A stretch of 64,000 bases of DNA from Teredinibacter turnerae (GCF_037935975.1 NZ_CP149817.1:5084001-5148000), one strand, 5' to 3'. Numbered from the stretch's first letter, positions 12,845 to 22,248 are shown. The notes: a model not told the origin generated them from the sequence alone. Numbers and translations: made by a program.

Positions 12845-14902
12845 TTACTGTGGACCCACTGTAGCAGGTAAGGTTGAAGGCAGGTTGTCAGCATTGTCCC
12901 GGGTGTAGTTATAGAGTGAAACATCCCAACTGGATTCTCCGCTGTCATCCTGGGAGGAACTCACGGAGCGCCCGGTATAGCGATTAGAACCTGTATTCGC
13001 ATCAATATAACCGCCATCGTCCCAGTGCGGACGATTTGCATTCTGGTAGTAATTACCCTCCACTTTCGCACGCGCACCATCGCTAACGCTCATGGAAAAA
13101 TAATAGATGTCCTTCCAGTAATTGTTGTACATATGCACGCGAGATGCACTACCGCCAATTTTTGGATTGCGGCCATAACCCGAGTCAAAGAAGTTATGGT
13201 GGAAAGTCGCCTCTGTGTTTTGAAGCAAACTCACGTAAGGGTCTGTTCCCCAACACAACTCAGTGTTAACGCCGTCAAAATGGCTCCAGCTCACAGTAAT
13301 GTTGCGGCTGTCATAACTGTCGAGCAAACCGTCACTGATTTTACTCAACCGCATATGGTCGATCCAAACATGTGAACTGTTGTTCAGGCTTATCGCATCG
13401 CCCGCTTCAATAATGCCGGCGTTTACCTCGGTGATCGCAAAATTTTTCAGAATAACGTTACTGGCGCTACCAAGATCGAAACTGCCACCGATTACCTTCG
13501 CATCGCGCCCGGCGCCGACAATCGTCGTGTTGGAACCGACACGAATCGTGGATTCGTTCTGATTCAAATAAGCCACATTGTCGTCGCTGCCACCGAGATC
13601 AGCGCAGCTTTGGCTTGAAGTTGCGACCCGGTAAAGCGGTGTACTGATACCATTTCCACAGGACAGCACACACACCCGCTGAGTGCGATTGGTAGAACGG
13701 CAATCTAGTGTCCGGTTCGGTAAGATCAGCGTCTTCGAAGAATTATCCTCCGCGAGCTGCTGCAATTGCGCACAACTGGAAATCGTCACTGGTGTTGCAT
13801 TGCCACCGCCGGTGGTTGTAGCAAGACCATCTGCCCCATATTGTGCCGCAAAACCATCAACCCCCTGAGCGTAATTCGGTGTGCCGCTTGATGAACTGCT
13901 TGAACTACCACTGCTGCTACCGCAACCATTTTCCAGCGAGGTGATATACCAGCGTTGGGATGAAACAGCCGCATCTGAATTCTGGTAGATATTATCGCCG
14001 TCTCTACCACCCGCTACAGTCAAGCTTTTACCACTGTTTACGTTAACGATGGCATAGGCACCGTTGAAATTATTTGATTGCAGTAACCGCCACTGCTGAT
14101 GAGCGTTCCCACTGTATGCCCACTGCTGAATATTCGCACCATTGTTAGTCGCTGCCCCTGCTACTTCTAATGCGCGCCCACTGTGAGCGGGTTTGATTGT
14201 CCAATATTCGCTATTGCCAACCCTTTCAAGGAAAAACGCTTGATTCTCGCCACCGGTTTTACGCCATTGAATGGCGTTAGCACCATCGCTACCGCTCGCG
14301 CTGGTTATATCGAGTGATTTGCCTGAACTGTAATTGACGATTAAGTGCCTGCCGCCGTGATTGGGCTTATCGCAGCTGACCTGTTCCTCGGTCGAGTTGT
14401 CGATGCGTTCGAAGCGAAACTGTTGGTTCAGTGCCCCGGTCGCATTCCACTGACGAATATCAACCCCGCTGGCAGTGCTCCAATTCCAAACGTCTAAATT
14501 CAAACCGCTGTACTTGGAGGTCGCCGTAAAAAATTCGCCGTTAATATTGGTTAATGACCAAAGCTGATTATCGCCACCCCAATATTCCCATTGGCGAATC
14601 TCGCCGCCGGGATCAGCACTGAAATTGTAGACCTCTATTGCTTTGCCGCTGGATGCGGAAACAATCGAGTAATAGCCATTGCCCTGATAACGCACATCAA
14701 AATGCTGATTTGACGACCCTGCATACCCCCATTGCTGGATATTTGCGCCGTCGGTATTACTACCACCTGCCACATCCAACACTAAACCACTGTGTCGTGA
14801 ATAGATCGTGTAACGCCCGTCACTCAAAGTCTGCGCAAAACCGGAATACGCCACAAAAACAAGCCAAAGAAAATACACCCACCGCTTTTTTATCACTCTC
14901 AC
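12845..14902 (-). CDS. Secreted pectate lyase (PL1) with two ricin-type lectin domains
   Basis: A 685-residue secreted enzyme. Signal peptide (about 1-23, ending GFAQ), then two ricin-B/CBM13-like modules (about 24-170 and 180-325) with repeated GANIQQW-type motifs. A polyserine linker (about 329-341) leads to a polysaccharide lyase family 1 domain (about 345-685). The lyase part shows the parallel beta-helix signatures IWIDHMRL, SDGLLDSYDS, NITVSWSHFDG, FHHNFFDS and GRNPKIGG. It should cleave de-esterified polygalacturonate by beta-elimination, with the lectin modules holding the enzyme on plant or algal cell wall. Polyserine linkers are typical of Cellvibrio/Saccharophagus/Teredinibacter secreted enzymes. 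Monocistronic, with its own terminator. Confidence 0.93.
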   Translation of the reverse strand: MRVIKKRWVYFLWLVFVAYSGFAQTLSDGRYTIYSRHSGLVLDVAGGSNTDGANIQQWGYAGSSNQHFDVRYQGNGYYSIVSASSGKAIEVYNFSADPGGEIRQWEYWGGDNQLWSLTNINGEFFTATSKYSGLNLDVWNWSTASGVDIRQWNATGALNQQFRFERIDNSTEEQVSCDKPNHGGRHLIVNYSSGKSLDITSASGSDGANAIQWRKTGGENQAFFLERVGNSEYWTIKPAHSGRALEVAGAATNNGANIQQWAYSGNAHQQWRLLQSNNFNGAYAIVNVNSGKSLTVAGGRDGDNIYQNSDAAVSSQRWYITSLENGCGSSSGSSSSSSSGTPNYAQGVDGFAAQYGADGLATTTGGGNATPVTISSCAQLQQLAEDNSSKTLILPNRTLDCRSTNRTQRVCVLSCGNGISTPLYRVATSSQSCADLGGSDDNVAYLNQNESTIRVGSNTTIVGAGRDAKVIGGSFDLGSASNVILKNFAITEVNAGIIEAGDAISLNNSSHVWIDHMRLSKISDGLLDSYDSRNITVSWSHFDGVNTELCWGTDPYVSLLQNTEATFHHNFFDSGYGRNPKIGGSASRVHMYNNYWKDIYYFSMSVSDGARAKVEGNYYQNANRPHWDDGGYIDANTGSNRYTGRSVSSSQDDSGESSWDVSLYNYTRDNADNLPSTLPATVGPQ

Positions 14903-15339
14903 CTCTCATTGATACTCGTTAATATTTTTTAATGTATTCAGTTTTTTCGAAATATAGGCGTACCGTGGCTTACCAAAAAAGCCGGTTAAAACCTACCCGA
15001 AGCCACAAAAAAATACATACCAAGCCGAAGCTCAGCCAAAAATCTTAGACAAACACGTATAGGGGAAATAGATGACCTGTTCACTTTTCTAAGAATCGTG
15101 TCAGGTAAGTTCGTTGGAATGCCAACCAGGCGGCACTGCATACGCGCAGTGGTAGCGAAATGTTTGCGTTATCATTCTGCACACATTCGCAATACCCGCA
15201 TTCGCGAGCCGTTATAGCGACAACGTTAATTACGCTGTTTCAAACGGCACAGCGAGAAAACGAGATGACCCACACTTTCGGGTACTGAAGTGTTATGACA
15301 CTTGAAATTCAGTTTAAAAGACCTTAATCTCGCGGGCGT
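14903..15339. other. Divergent intergenic region before the riboswitch
   Basis: This segment holds the promoter of the pectate lyase gene (minus strand) and the promoter driving the riboswitch transcript (plus strand). The 14930-15060 part is AT-rich. I found no convincing operator or gene in it. Confidence 0.3.
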
Positions 15340-15472
15340 CCTTAGGGGAGTAGTCTTCTCCTCGCGAGAAAATTCGTCAACATACTTGAGCCCTCAATGG
15401 CTTATGGCGAATTTGTACCGACCCTGCAGTTCCGGTATTGGCAAGACCTGAGGCATACAACGGCTCCTAAGG
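15340..15472 (+). promoter_or_regulatory. yybP-ykoY family manganese riboswitch
   Basis: The leader of the UPF0016 gene matches the yybP-ykoY aptamer class. The closing stem CCTTAGG (15340-15346) pairs exactly with CCTAAGG (15466-15472). The conserved GGGGAGTAG follows at 15345-15353, and a CAACATACTTGAGCCC-type segment and a late GAGGCATACAACGG segment are present. These riboswitches bind Mn2+ and switch on exporters of the MntP and UPF0016 type. A Shine-Dalgarno-like GGGAGG lies just after the closing stem (15474-15479) and could be masked by CTTCTCCTC at 15355-15363, suggesting translational control. That pairing is inferred, not folded. Confidence 0.88.
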
Positions 15473-15524
15473 TGGGAGGCTGTTGCGTGCCTTAGTTACT
15501 TTGCCATCCCACCGGAGACTTGTT

Positions 15525-16100
15525 TTGGAAACACTCATCGTATCTTCCGTTACCGTCGCACTCGCCGAAATCGGTGACAAAACCCAATTGCTCTCCCTGT
15601 TTCTCGCCACCCGCTTTCGCAACAAGTGGGCTATTACCGCCGGAATTCTGGTGGCCACCCTGCTCAACCACTCCGCCTCCGCCTGGCTCGGCACCTGGCT
15701 AGCCGACTATCTGCAAAGCAGAATCGGACAAGGGCTGCTCGCGATCAGTTTTATTGCGCTGGGATGTTGGCTGCTGGTACCCGATAAGGACGATAGCGAG
15801 GAATCCTCGCTGCAGAAGTACGGCGCATTTGTAGCTGCGACCGTGTTGTTTTTTCTGGCCGAGATTGGCGATAAAACCCAAGTTGCCACTGTGCTTCTGG
15901 GTGCACAATTCGATTCGATAGTCTGGGTGACTCTGGGTACAACCCTGGGGATGCTTGCCGCTAATGTGCCGGTGGTATTCGCGGGTGATTACCTGATGCG
16001 GCGCCTCCCGTTAAACGGCGCGCGTTGGACCGCAGCAGCGGTATTTATCGGAGTAGGAGTTTACGAACTCTGCACTCATATTCTGCTGCCTGGAAGCTGA
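15525..16100 (+). CDS. UPF0016 (GDT1/MneA-like) manganese exporter
   Basis: A 191-residue membrane protein with two copies of the UPF0016 motif, EIGDKTQLLSLFLATRF and EIGDKTQVATVLLGAQF, and about six membrane helices in two repeats. Members transport Mn2+ or Ca2+; bacterial ones (MneA/MntX) export manganese. The start is uncertain: TTG at 15525 with CGGAG upstream gives the family-length protein, while TTG at 15483 is preceded by GGGAGG right at the riboswitch end and would add 14 residues. The yybP-ykoY riboswitch in front strongly supports a manganese role. It is convergent with the TetR gene, only 12 bases away. Confidence 0.9.
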   Translation: METLIVSSVTVALAEIGDKTQLLSLFLATRFRNKWAITAGILVATLLNHSASAWLGTWLADYLQSRIGQGLLAISFIALGCWLLVPDKDDSEESSLQKYGAFVAATVLFFLAEIGDKTQVATVLLGAQFDSIVWVTLGTTLGMLAANVPVVFAGDYLMRRLPLNGARWTAAAVFIGVGVYELCTHILLPGS

Positions 16101-16112
16101 CGCAAACCACAA

Positions 16113-16727
16113 TCAACCGCGTGCCGGGCCGGAAATTCCATGCAAGAAGATGTTGAGCGCCTGGGCAACCAGCGCCTTGCGTTGCGCCTCGTCTGGCGCC
16201 GCACCCAGCCCGATTGCCGCATCGCGCAATGTCTCTGCGGCAACCATGGAAAACAGCATGCGGGTTGCCAGCCGGTAATCCTGCTGCACGATATGCCCCA
16301 TGCGCGCGGCCTGCTCCAGCTCGCGCGCAACTGGCTGGAGCGCATATTGATCGAGCGAATTCACATACGCTTCAGCCAATTCCGGAAAACGCGCGCCCTC
16401 AGACATCAGCAATCGGTAGGAAGCCAGTCCTTGTTCGGAAAAGGCCAGTGTCGAAAACCCTTCGAGATAAAGCTCTAGCCTGCTGGCAAGGCTTTGTTCT
16501 GGTGATGCCTGCGCCATTCGCTGCGCGGGCCCGCTCAGCACGTCGGCCATCACTTCGAATAACAAGGCCTGTTTGGAAGCCACATATTTGTAGACGGTTT
16601 TTTTGGAAATTCCTGCGGCACTTGCAATTCGACCAACGTTCGCGCCTGCGTAGCCATTGCTTAAAAATTCAGTTTTCGCCGCAGCCAGTAGGCGTATTTT
16701 TAACTGCTCGTCTGAACTTGAGGTCAC
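16113..16727 (-). CDS. TetR-family transcriptional regulator
   Basis: A 204-residue regulator. The N-terminal helix-turn-helix shows IRLLAAAKTEFLSNGYAGANVGRIASAAG (in part) with the recognition helix ISKKTVYKYVASK, followed by an all-helical ligand domain. It is transcribed divergently from the RND efflux genes, and a perfect inverted repeat lies in the shared promoter region. It is most likely the repressor of the pump and of itself, released by a pump substrate. Confidence 0.9.
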   Translation of the reverse strand: MTSSSDEQLKIRLLAAAKTEFLSNGYAGANVGRIASAAGISKKTVYKYVASKQALLFEVMADVLSGPAQRMAQASPEQSLASRLELYLEGFSTLAFSEQGLASYRLLMSEGARFPELAEAYVNSLDQYALQPVARELEQAARMGHIVQQDYRLATRMLFSMVAAETLRDAAIGLGAAPDEAQRKALVAQALNIFLHGISGPARG

Positions 16728-16761
16728 CGTATTCCTCCAAATGAGAAGTTTACATTATATT

Positions 16762-16779
16762 GGAAACCGGACAGTTTCC
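16762..16779. promoter_or_regulatory. Candidate TetR operator
   Basis: A perfect inverted repeat, GGAAAC-N6-GTTTCC, sits between the divergent TetR and efflux genes (35 bases from the TetR start). It overlaps likely promoter elements such as TTGGAA just upstream and TATAGA at 16785-16790. Its size and place suit a TetR dimer. Assignment is by position only. Confidence 0.6.
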
Positions 16780-16851
16780 TATCCTATAGACGACAGATAT
16801 ACTGGCCCACTCCCCTGTGGGCTTTTGCGGCGAAGGAATGAGGTCTTGATA

Positions 16852-17916
16852 ATGCGTACATTATGGCTGCTTTGTGTGGTACTGCTCGCCACTGGGTGTG
16901 GTAAAGACACTGTGCCAGACACGGCGGTGCGCCCCGTCCGAGCGATAGCCGTGAGCTTGAGCGACAACGCAGACACGCGAATTCTCAGCGGCCAAATTCA
17001 GGCCCACCGGGAACTGGAATTGTCTTTCCGGGTGGGTGGCGAGCTAAAAACCCGGTTTGCCGACGTGGGCGACGTCAAGATCGCCGGGCAACCGATTGCT
17101 GAGCTGGATGGCGCAGTCCAGAAAGACGCGCAAAGGTCCGCCCAGGCAGCGCTCGATTCCGCACTGGCGGTACGCGATCAGGTAGAAAAAAACGAAGCCC
17201 GCTTGCGCGACCTGCTGAGAGAAAATGCCGTCTCCAAATCCGCATACGACAACGCGCTGCGCGAGTTGCGTACCGCGCAAGAACAGGTTACCTCCGCCAG
17301 GGCGCAATTGGATTCCGCCACCAGCCATTTGGCGTACACCCGCCTCAACGCCCCCATCGACGGGGTTATCACCCGCAAGTGGGCTGAACCCGGCGAAGTC
17401 ATCGCCGCCGGTCAACCGATTGTTTCTCTCGCCGGCAGCCATGACTGGGATTTACTGCTGGATGTCCCCGCCGAACTTTTGCGCCAGGGCCTGGCTACGG
17501 GCCAGCAACTGCGGGTTTGGCTCGCCGGCGCACCCGACGTGGCGACCACCGCCACGATTCATGAAGTTTCCCCCCTGGCCGACACTGTCACACTTACTCA
17601 TCCCGTGCGAGCGCGTCTGGACCAGCGCCCCAGGGGATTGCTGCTGGGCTCAACGGTCATGGCTGAAATCCGCCTGCAACCACGCCCCGGTTTCGTTGTC
17701 CCCGCGGCCGCCCTCACCAGCAAAACCGGTCATCCGGCGGTATGGGTTTTAGATCAGCAGACCATGAAGGTGCAAAGGCGCACTGTTGACACCACACGCT
17801 ATAACAAGAATTCAGTGCTCATCGGCCGTGGCCTTGCCGACGGGGAGCTTGTCGTGACTGCTGGCGTGCAACTTCTCCACGAAGGCCAGCAGGTTCGGCT
17901 GTTGGGAGCCGACTGA
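16852..17916 (+). CDS. RND efflux periplasmic adaptor (membrane fusion protein), lipoprotein
   Basis: A 354-residue adaptor of the HlyD/AcrA type that links an inner-membrane RND pump to an outer-membrane channel. The ATG at 16852 was chosen because it yields a lipoprotein signal with the lipobox-like LLATGC. The longer open frame upstream would destroy it and runs through the operator. The body shows the barrel-sandwich half (LSGQIQAHRELELSFRVGG), a coiled-coil hairpin (about 85-150) and the second lipoyl half (LNAPIDGVITRKWAEPGE). Its TGA shares one base with the ATG of the pump gene, so the two are translationally coupled. No outer-membrane channel gene follows, so the pump probably uses a TolC-like protein encoded elsewhere. 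Confidence 0.9.
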   Translation: MRTLWLLCVVLLATGCGKDTVPDTAVRPVRAIAVSLSDNADTRILSGQIQAHRELELSFRVGGELKTRFADVGDVKIAGQPIAELDGAVQKDAQRSAQAALDSALAVRDQVEKNEARLRDLLRENAVSKSAYDNALRELRTAQEQVTSARAQLDSATSHLAYTRLNAPIDGVITRKWAEPGEVIAAGQPIVSLAGSHDWDLLLDVPAELLRQGLATGQQLRVWLAGAPDVATTATIHEVSPLADTVTLTHPVRARLDQRPRGLLLGSTVMAEIRLQPRPGFVVPAAALTSKTGHPAVWVLDQQTMKVQRRTVDTTRYNKNSVLIGRGLADGELVVTAGVQLLHEGQQVRLLGAD

Positions 17917-20900
17917 TGGCACGCATCAACCTGTCCAGCTGGGCCATCGAACACCGCTCCCTGGTGCTCTACACCATGCTGATGAGCCTGGTCGCCGGCG
18001 TGTATGCATTTGTGAACCTCGGCCGCAACGAAGACCCCAGCTTCACGTTTAAAGCCATGGTTGTGCAAACCTATTGGCCCGGCGCCAGCCAGGCCGACAC
18101 CATGGCGCAGGTCACCGACCGCATCGAACAAAAAATTCAGGAAATCGATAACCTCGATTACGTTAAGAGCTACACCACTGCGGGCGAATCCACGGTATTT
18201 GTATTTTTGCGTCAAGACACCCCCAAACAGGCGGTTCCTGAGGCGTGGCAACAGGTAAGGAACAAGGTGCAGGACATCGTCTATCAACTACCCGACGGAA
18301 TCCGCGGGCCGTTTTTTAACGATGATTTTGGCGACACTTTCGGCGTAATTTTAGCACTCACCGCCGACGGCTTTAGCCAGCGTGAACTGCGCGATTACGC
18401 AGAGCAGATTAAAACCCGCGTGCAACGGGTCGACGACGTCGCCAAGGTTCAGATTGTCGGCGCGCAGAGCGAGCGCATATACGTGGAATTTAATAGTCGG
18501 CGCCTGGCACAGCTGGGGCTCGACAGCTCCGCCATTATCCAGGCGCTGGCCAGCCAAAATGCAGTAGTGCAATCCGGGGTAATGCGCACCGCTGACAACC
18601 GCGTGCTGATTGGCGTTTCCGGCGAGCTGCGCACGATTAACGATTTTGCCAATATCAACCTTGCGCTGGGCGGACGCGTACTGAGCTTACGCGATCTCGC
18701 CACCATTACCCGCGCCACTGCCGACCCCGCAGACCCGATGTTTCGCTTCAACGGTCAACCGGCAATAGGTATTGCAATCGCCATGCGCGATGGCGGCGAC
18801 ATTCTGCGAATGGGTAGCAAACTCGAAACCACCATCGCCCAACTGACCCGGGATCTGCCGATCGGTATCGAACCGCACCTGGTAGCCAACCAGCCGCACA
18901 TCGTTGATACCGCCGTAGGCGAATTCACGCAGGCGCTGTTTGAGGCGGTGGTAATTGTGTTGGCGATCAGCTTCCTCAGCCTCGGCGTACGCGCCGGATC
19001 AGTGGTCGCCATGTCGATCCCGTTGGTGCTGGCCGCCGTGTTTGTCGCCATGGATATCCTGGGTATCGACCTTCAGCGGGTATCTCTCGGTGCGTTAATC
19101 ATTGCGCTTGGCCTGCTGGTCGACGATGCCATGATCACGATAGAAAGCATGGTCACCCGCCTGGAACAAGGCCACGCGCTTAAGCCCGCCGCCACCTACG
19201 CCTACACCGCAACGGCCTTCCCAATGCTCACCGGCACACTGGTCACCATTATCGGGTTTGTTCCCATCGGCTTTGCCAAAAGTAACGCTGGCGAATACAC
19301 CTTTTCGCTGTTCGCGGTTGTTGCCCTGGCCCTCATTATTTCATGGTTTGTGGCGGTGCTCTGTGCGCCTTTAATCGGCACTTGGCTGCTGCAACAACGG
19401 GCCGAACAACACAGTGGTTCACAGCGGTTTATGACGTATTTCCAACGCCTGCTGGTGCGCGCCATGCGTCACGCCAAAACCACCGTCGCCATAATCACTG
19501 GCATTTTTGTGCTTAGCCTGTTCCTCCTGCCGTTTATTCAACAACAGTTTTTTCCCTCTGCGGACCGGGAAGAGTTAATCGTGGATATCACCCTACCGCA
19601 AGATGCCACCATCGACGCCACTGCTGCCGCCGCGCAAGCGCTCGATGGGCTGCTCGCACAAGACGAGGCCGTGGCACACTGGAGCACCTATGTCGGCCGC
19701 GGCGCTGTGCGCTTTTATCTACCCCTCGACGTGAAACTGCAAAACCCGTTTTTCGCAGAAGCCGTGGTGGTGGCCAAGAATTTGGACGTACGCGACGAAC
19801 TGCAACAGCGTCTCGCGCGCGATCTGCGCGAGCGATTCCCGGGCGCCCTGGTACGTGTTTACCCACTCGAGCTCGGCCCACCTGTTGGCTGGCCAGTGCA
19901 GTATCGGATTAGCGGCAGCGACCCGGTAAAACTGCGCGAGATCGCCCAGCAAGTTGCGGTGGCGATGGCGCAAAACCCGCATGCGGACAACATCAATTTC
20001 GATTGGATGGAGCCAATACGTAAGCTGGAGGTTGAGATCGACCAAAGTCAGGCGAGACGCCTCGGCCTCAGTTCTGCCAGCATTGCGCAGGCAATCAACC
20101 GCGCGGTGCGCGGTGATGTCGCCACTCAGGTGCGCGACAATATTTACCTCGTCGACGTGGTCGTACGGGCGGATGCCAGCGAGCGCGACGATATCGAACA
20201 CCTGCAAACCCTCGCCATACCGCTGCCAAACGGCGTATCCGTCCCTCTCGCCACCGTCGCCACCGTGCGCTACAGCCAAGCCCTGCCCATGGTGTGGCGC
20301 CGCGATCGCGTGCCCACCTTGAGCGTACGCGCAGACTTGAGCGAAGGTGTGATGCCTGCGACTGTGGTCGCCGAGCTGCAGCCCGCTATGGCGCAGATTC
20401 GCGCTCACCTGCCCGCAGGGTACCGAATTGACGACGGCGGTGCGGTGGAAGAAAGTCGCCAGTCCCAGGAGTCCGTAGCTGCCGTGTTTCCCATCGCCAT
20501 TATCTTAATGTTGACCGTACTGATGGTTCAGCTGCAGCGGTTTTCTTATTTGCTCCTGGTCGTCAGTGTCGCGCCGCTGGGCTTGATTGGTGTGGTCGCT
20601 GCACTGCTGGCGCTAAATCAGCCACTGGGTTTCGTGGCACTGCTGGGCATAGTCGCCCTGATCGGTATGATTGTGCGTAATTCCGTCATCCTGGTGCATC
20701 AAATACATGTAGAGCAGGAAGCCGGGCACACCCCCTGGGACGCGGTATTACACGCGACTACGCTGCGCTTTCGGCCGATCATGCTCACCTCCGTCGCCGC
20801 CATTCTCGGGATGGTCCCCATCGCCAACACCGTCTTTTGGGGCCCCATGGCGACCGCTATCATGGGCGGTCTGGCGGTGGCTACCGTACTCACACTCCTG

Positions 20901-20948
20901 TTTTTGCCCGCGCTCTACGTGATTTGCTTTCGGGTGGAGCAAACATGA
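17916..20948 (+). CDS. RND-family efflux transporter (AcrB-like)
   Basis: A 1010-residue inner-membrane proton-driven pump of the HAE1/AcrB superfamily with twelve expected helices and two large periplasmic loops. Recognisable parts are the N-terminal helix, the porter segment YWPGASQADTMAQVTDRIE, the proton-relay helix with GLLVDDAMITIE (the paired Asp residues) and the second-half region LLGIVALIGMIVRNSVILV. It forms an operon with the preceding adaptor and is probably repressed by the divergent TetR protein. The substrate range cannot be read from sequence. Confidence 0.93.
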   Translation: MARINLSSWAIEHRSLVLYTMLMSLVAGVYAFVNLGRNEDPSFTFKAMVVQTYWPGASQADTMAQVTDRIEQKIQEIDNLDYVKSYTTAGESTVFVFLRQDTPKQAVPEAWQQVRNKVQDIVYQLPDGIRGPFFNDDFGDTFGVILALTADGFSQRELRDYAEQIKTRVQRVDDVAKVQIVGAQSERIYVEFNSRRLAQLGLDSSAIIQALASQNAVVQSGVMRTADNRVLIGVSGELRTINDFANINLALGGRVLSLRDLATITRATADPADPMFRFNGQPAIGIAIAMRDGGDILRMGSKLETTIAQLTRDLPIGIEPHLVANQPHIVDTAVGEFTQALFEAVVIVLAISFLSLGVRAGSVVAMSIPLVLAAVFVAMDILGIDLQRVSLGALIIALGLLVDDAMITIESMVTRLEQGHALKPAATYAYTATAFPMLTGTLVTIIGFVPIGFAKSNAGEYTFSLFAVVALALIISWFVAVLCAPLIGTWLLQQRAEQHSGSQRFMTYFQRLLVRAMRHAKTTVAIITGIFVLSLFLLPFIQQQFFPSADREELIVDITLPQDATIDATAAAAQALDGLLAQDEAVAHWSTYVGRGAVRFYLPLDVKLQNPFFAEAVVVAKNLDVRDELQQRLARDLRERFPGALVRVYPLELGPPVGWPVQYRISGSDPVKLREIAQQVAVAMAQNPHADNINFDWMEPIRKLEVEIDQSQARRLGLSSASIAQAINRAVRGDVATQVRDNIYLVDVVVRADASERDDIEHLQTLAIPLPNGVSVPLATVATVRYSQALPMVWRRDRVPTLSVRADLSEGVMPATVVAELQPAMAQIRAHLPAGYRIDDGGAVEESRQSQESVAAVFPIAIILMLTVLMVQLQRFSYLLLVVSVAPLGLIGVVAALLALNQPLGFVALLGIVALIGMIVRNSVILVHQIHVEQEAGHTPWDAVLHATTLRFRPIMLTSVAAILGMVPIANTVFWGPMATAIMGGLAVATVLTLLFLPALYVICFRVEQT

Positions 20949-21096
20949 GTGGATTGCTCGTCAACCGAAATAGCCCCGGCTTTTACTTATCTGCCTCCGA
21001 TATCCCTCGCAAGAATCGGAGTGCGTGCACCTTGGTGGCCGCTTATAGTGAGGTACTTCAACCACAGCATCGGCGATAGATCCACGAGCACACCCT

Positions 21097-22158
21097 ATGA
21101 GCGATAAGCGGTTCGATTCCCCGGAAGCCCGCTGGCAAGCGATACAAGAGCGCGATAGCCACGCGGACGGGTACTTTGTATACGGTGTTCGCACCACCGG
21201 TATCTACTGCGCACCCAGCGCAACTGCGCGCCAGCCAAAACGCGAAAATGTGGAATTCTTTGATACCGCCGCTGCGGCCGAAGCCGCGGGTTACGTGGCC
21301 AGTCGCCGCGAACGCGGTGCACGCCCTGAGGCAGCGTCGGCACGTTCCGCGGCGGTGGCGCGCGCCTGTCGCTTGATCGAGGGGGGCGAAACCAGCACAC
21401 CCCTGAGCGAATTGGCGGCAAACGTAGGCATGAGTCCCTATCATTTTCACCGCGTCTTCAAGGCTGAAACCGGCCTGACACCCAAGGCCTACAGCTCGGC
21501 ACTGCGGGCGAGTAAATTGCGTGAACAATTGCAGCAGGCACAAGGCTCGATCACCGATGCTATCTACAATGCCGGGTTCAACGCGAACAGCCGGTTTTAT
21601 GAATCCGCGAACCAGCTGCTGGGAATGCCAGCGAAGGAGTACCGTCGCGGCGGCGCAGGAGCAGCCATTCACTTCGCCATTGGCCAATGCTCCCTCGGCG
21701 CCATTCTGGTTGCCCAGAGCCAGCGCGGAATTTGCGCCATTCTGCTCGGCGACGATCCGGAACGTCTCGCGCAGCAACTGCAAGACCAGTTCCCCAGTGC
21801 CGATCTGATCGGCGGCGGCAGTCAGTTTGAACAACGGGTGGCCGAGATTGTGGGTTTTGTCGAGGCGCCATCCATTGGCCTGAACTTGCCATTGGATGTG
21901 CGCGGTACCGCGTTTCAAGAGCGGGTCTGGCAAGCGTTACGCGAAATTCCGCCGGGCACCACTGCCAGCTACACCGACATCGCCAACCGGATTGGCGCAC
22001 CCAAAGCCGTGCGCGCTGTCGCCCAGGCCTGCGCGGCTAACAGGATTGCCGTCGCGATTCCATGCCACCGAGTGGTCCGCCGAGACGGCAGTCTGTCCGG
22101 CTACCGTTGGGGCGTGGAGCGCAAGAAAGAATTGTTGCGCAGGGAATCGGCGGAATAG
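21097..22158 (+). CDS. ada: Ada-type DNA alkylation repair protein with degenerate N-terminal zinc site
   Basis: A 353-residue protein co-linear with E. coli Ada: N-terminal Ada domain (about 10-75), AraC-type helix-turn-helix (about 85-185) and C-terminal O6-methylguanine methyltransferase (about 190-350) with the active-site PCHRV (Cys near 323). The N-terminal domain keeps the methyl-acceptor Cys38 (TTGIYC) and the surrounding RENV-F motif. The other three zinc ligands of the E. coli protein, at 42, 69 and 72, are Ala, Ser and Glu here. The methylphosphotriester sensor is therefore probably not functional in its known zinc form, while O6-methylguanine repair should be intact. The gene stands alone downstream of the efflux operon. 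Confidence 0.92.
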   Translation: MSDKRFDSPEARWQAIQERDSHADGYFVYGVRTTGIYCAPSATARQPKRENVEFFDTAAAAEAAGYVASRRERGARPEAASARSAAVARACRLIEGGETSTPLSELAANVGMSPYHFHRVFKAETGLTPKAYSSALRASKLREQLQQAQGSITDAIYNAGFNANSRFYESANQLLGMPAKEYRRGGAGAAIHFAIGQCSLGAILVAQSQRGICAILLGDDPERLAQQLQDQFPSADLIGGGSQFEQRVAEIVGFVEAPSIGLNLPLDVRGTAFQERVWQALREIPPGTTASYTDIANRIGAPKAVRAVAQACAANRIAVAIPCHRVVRRDGSLSGYRWGVERKKELLRRESAE

Positions 22159-22227
22159 TCCTGTGCGGCTGGGGTGCTACCGCTAAAGCTGACTAATTAA
22201 TCGACACGCGACGTCTTTCACGCTACC

Positions 22228-22248
22228 TTGTACAATTGCCTTGTACAA
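22228..22248. promoter_or_regulatory. Twin palindromic operator of the toxin-antitoxin pair
   Basis: Two identical 8-base palindromes, TTGTACAA, at 22228-22235 and 22241-22248 are spaced 13 bases centre to centre just ahead of the antitoxin gene. Phd/YefM antitoxins are known to bind TGTACA-core palindromes in pairs, so this is very probably the autoregulatory operator. Confidence 0.75.

Noticed and set aside
20945-21079. 44-codon frame starting in the stop of the RND gene (ATGA)
   Set aside because: The overlap looks like coupling, but the peptide has no features and the space is simply the leader of ada.
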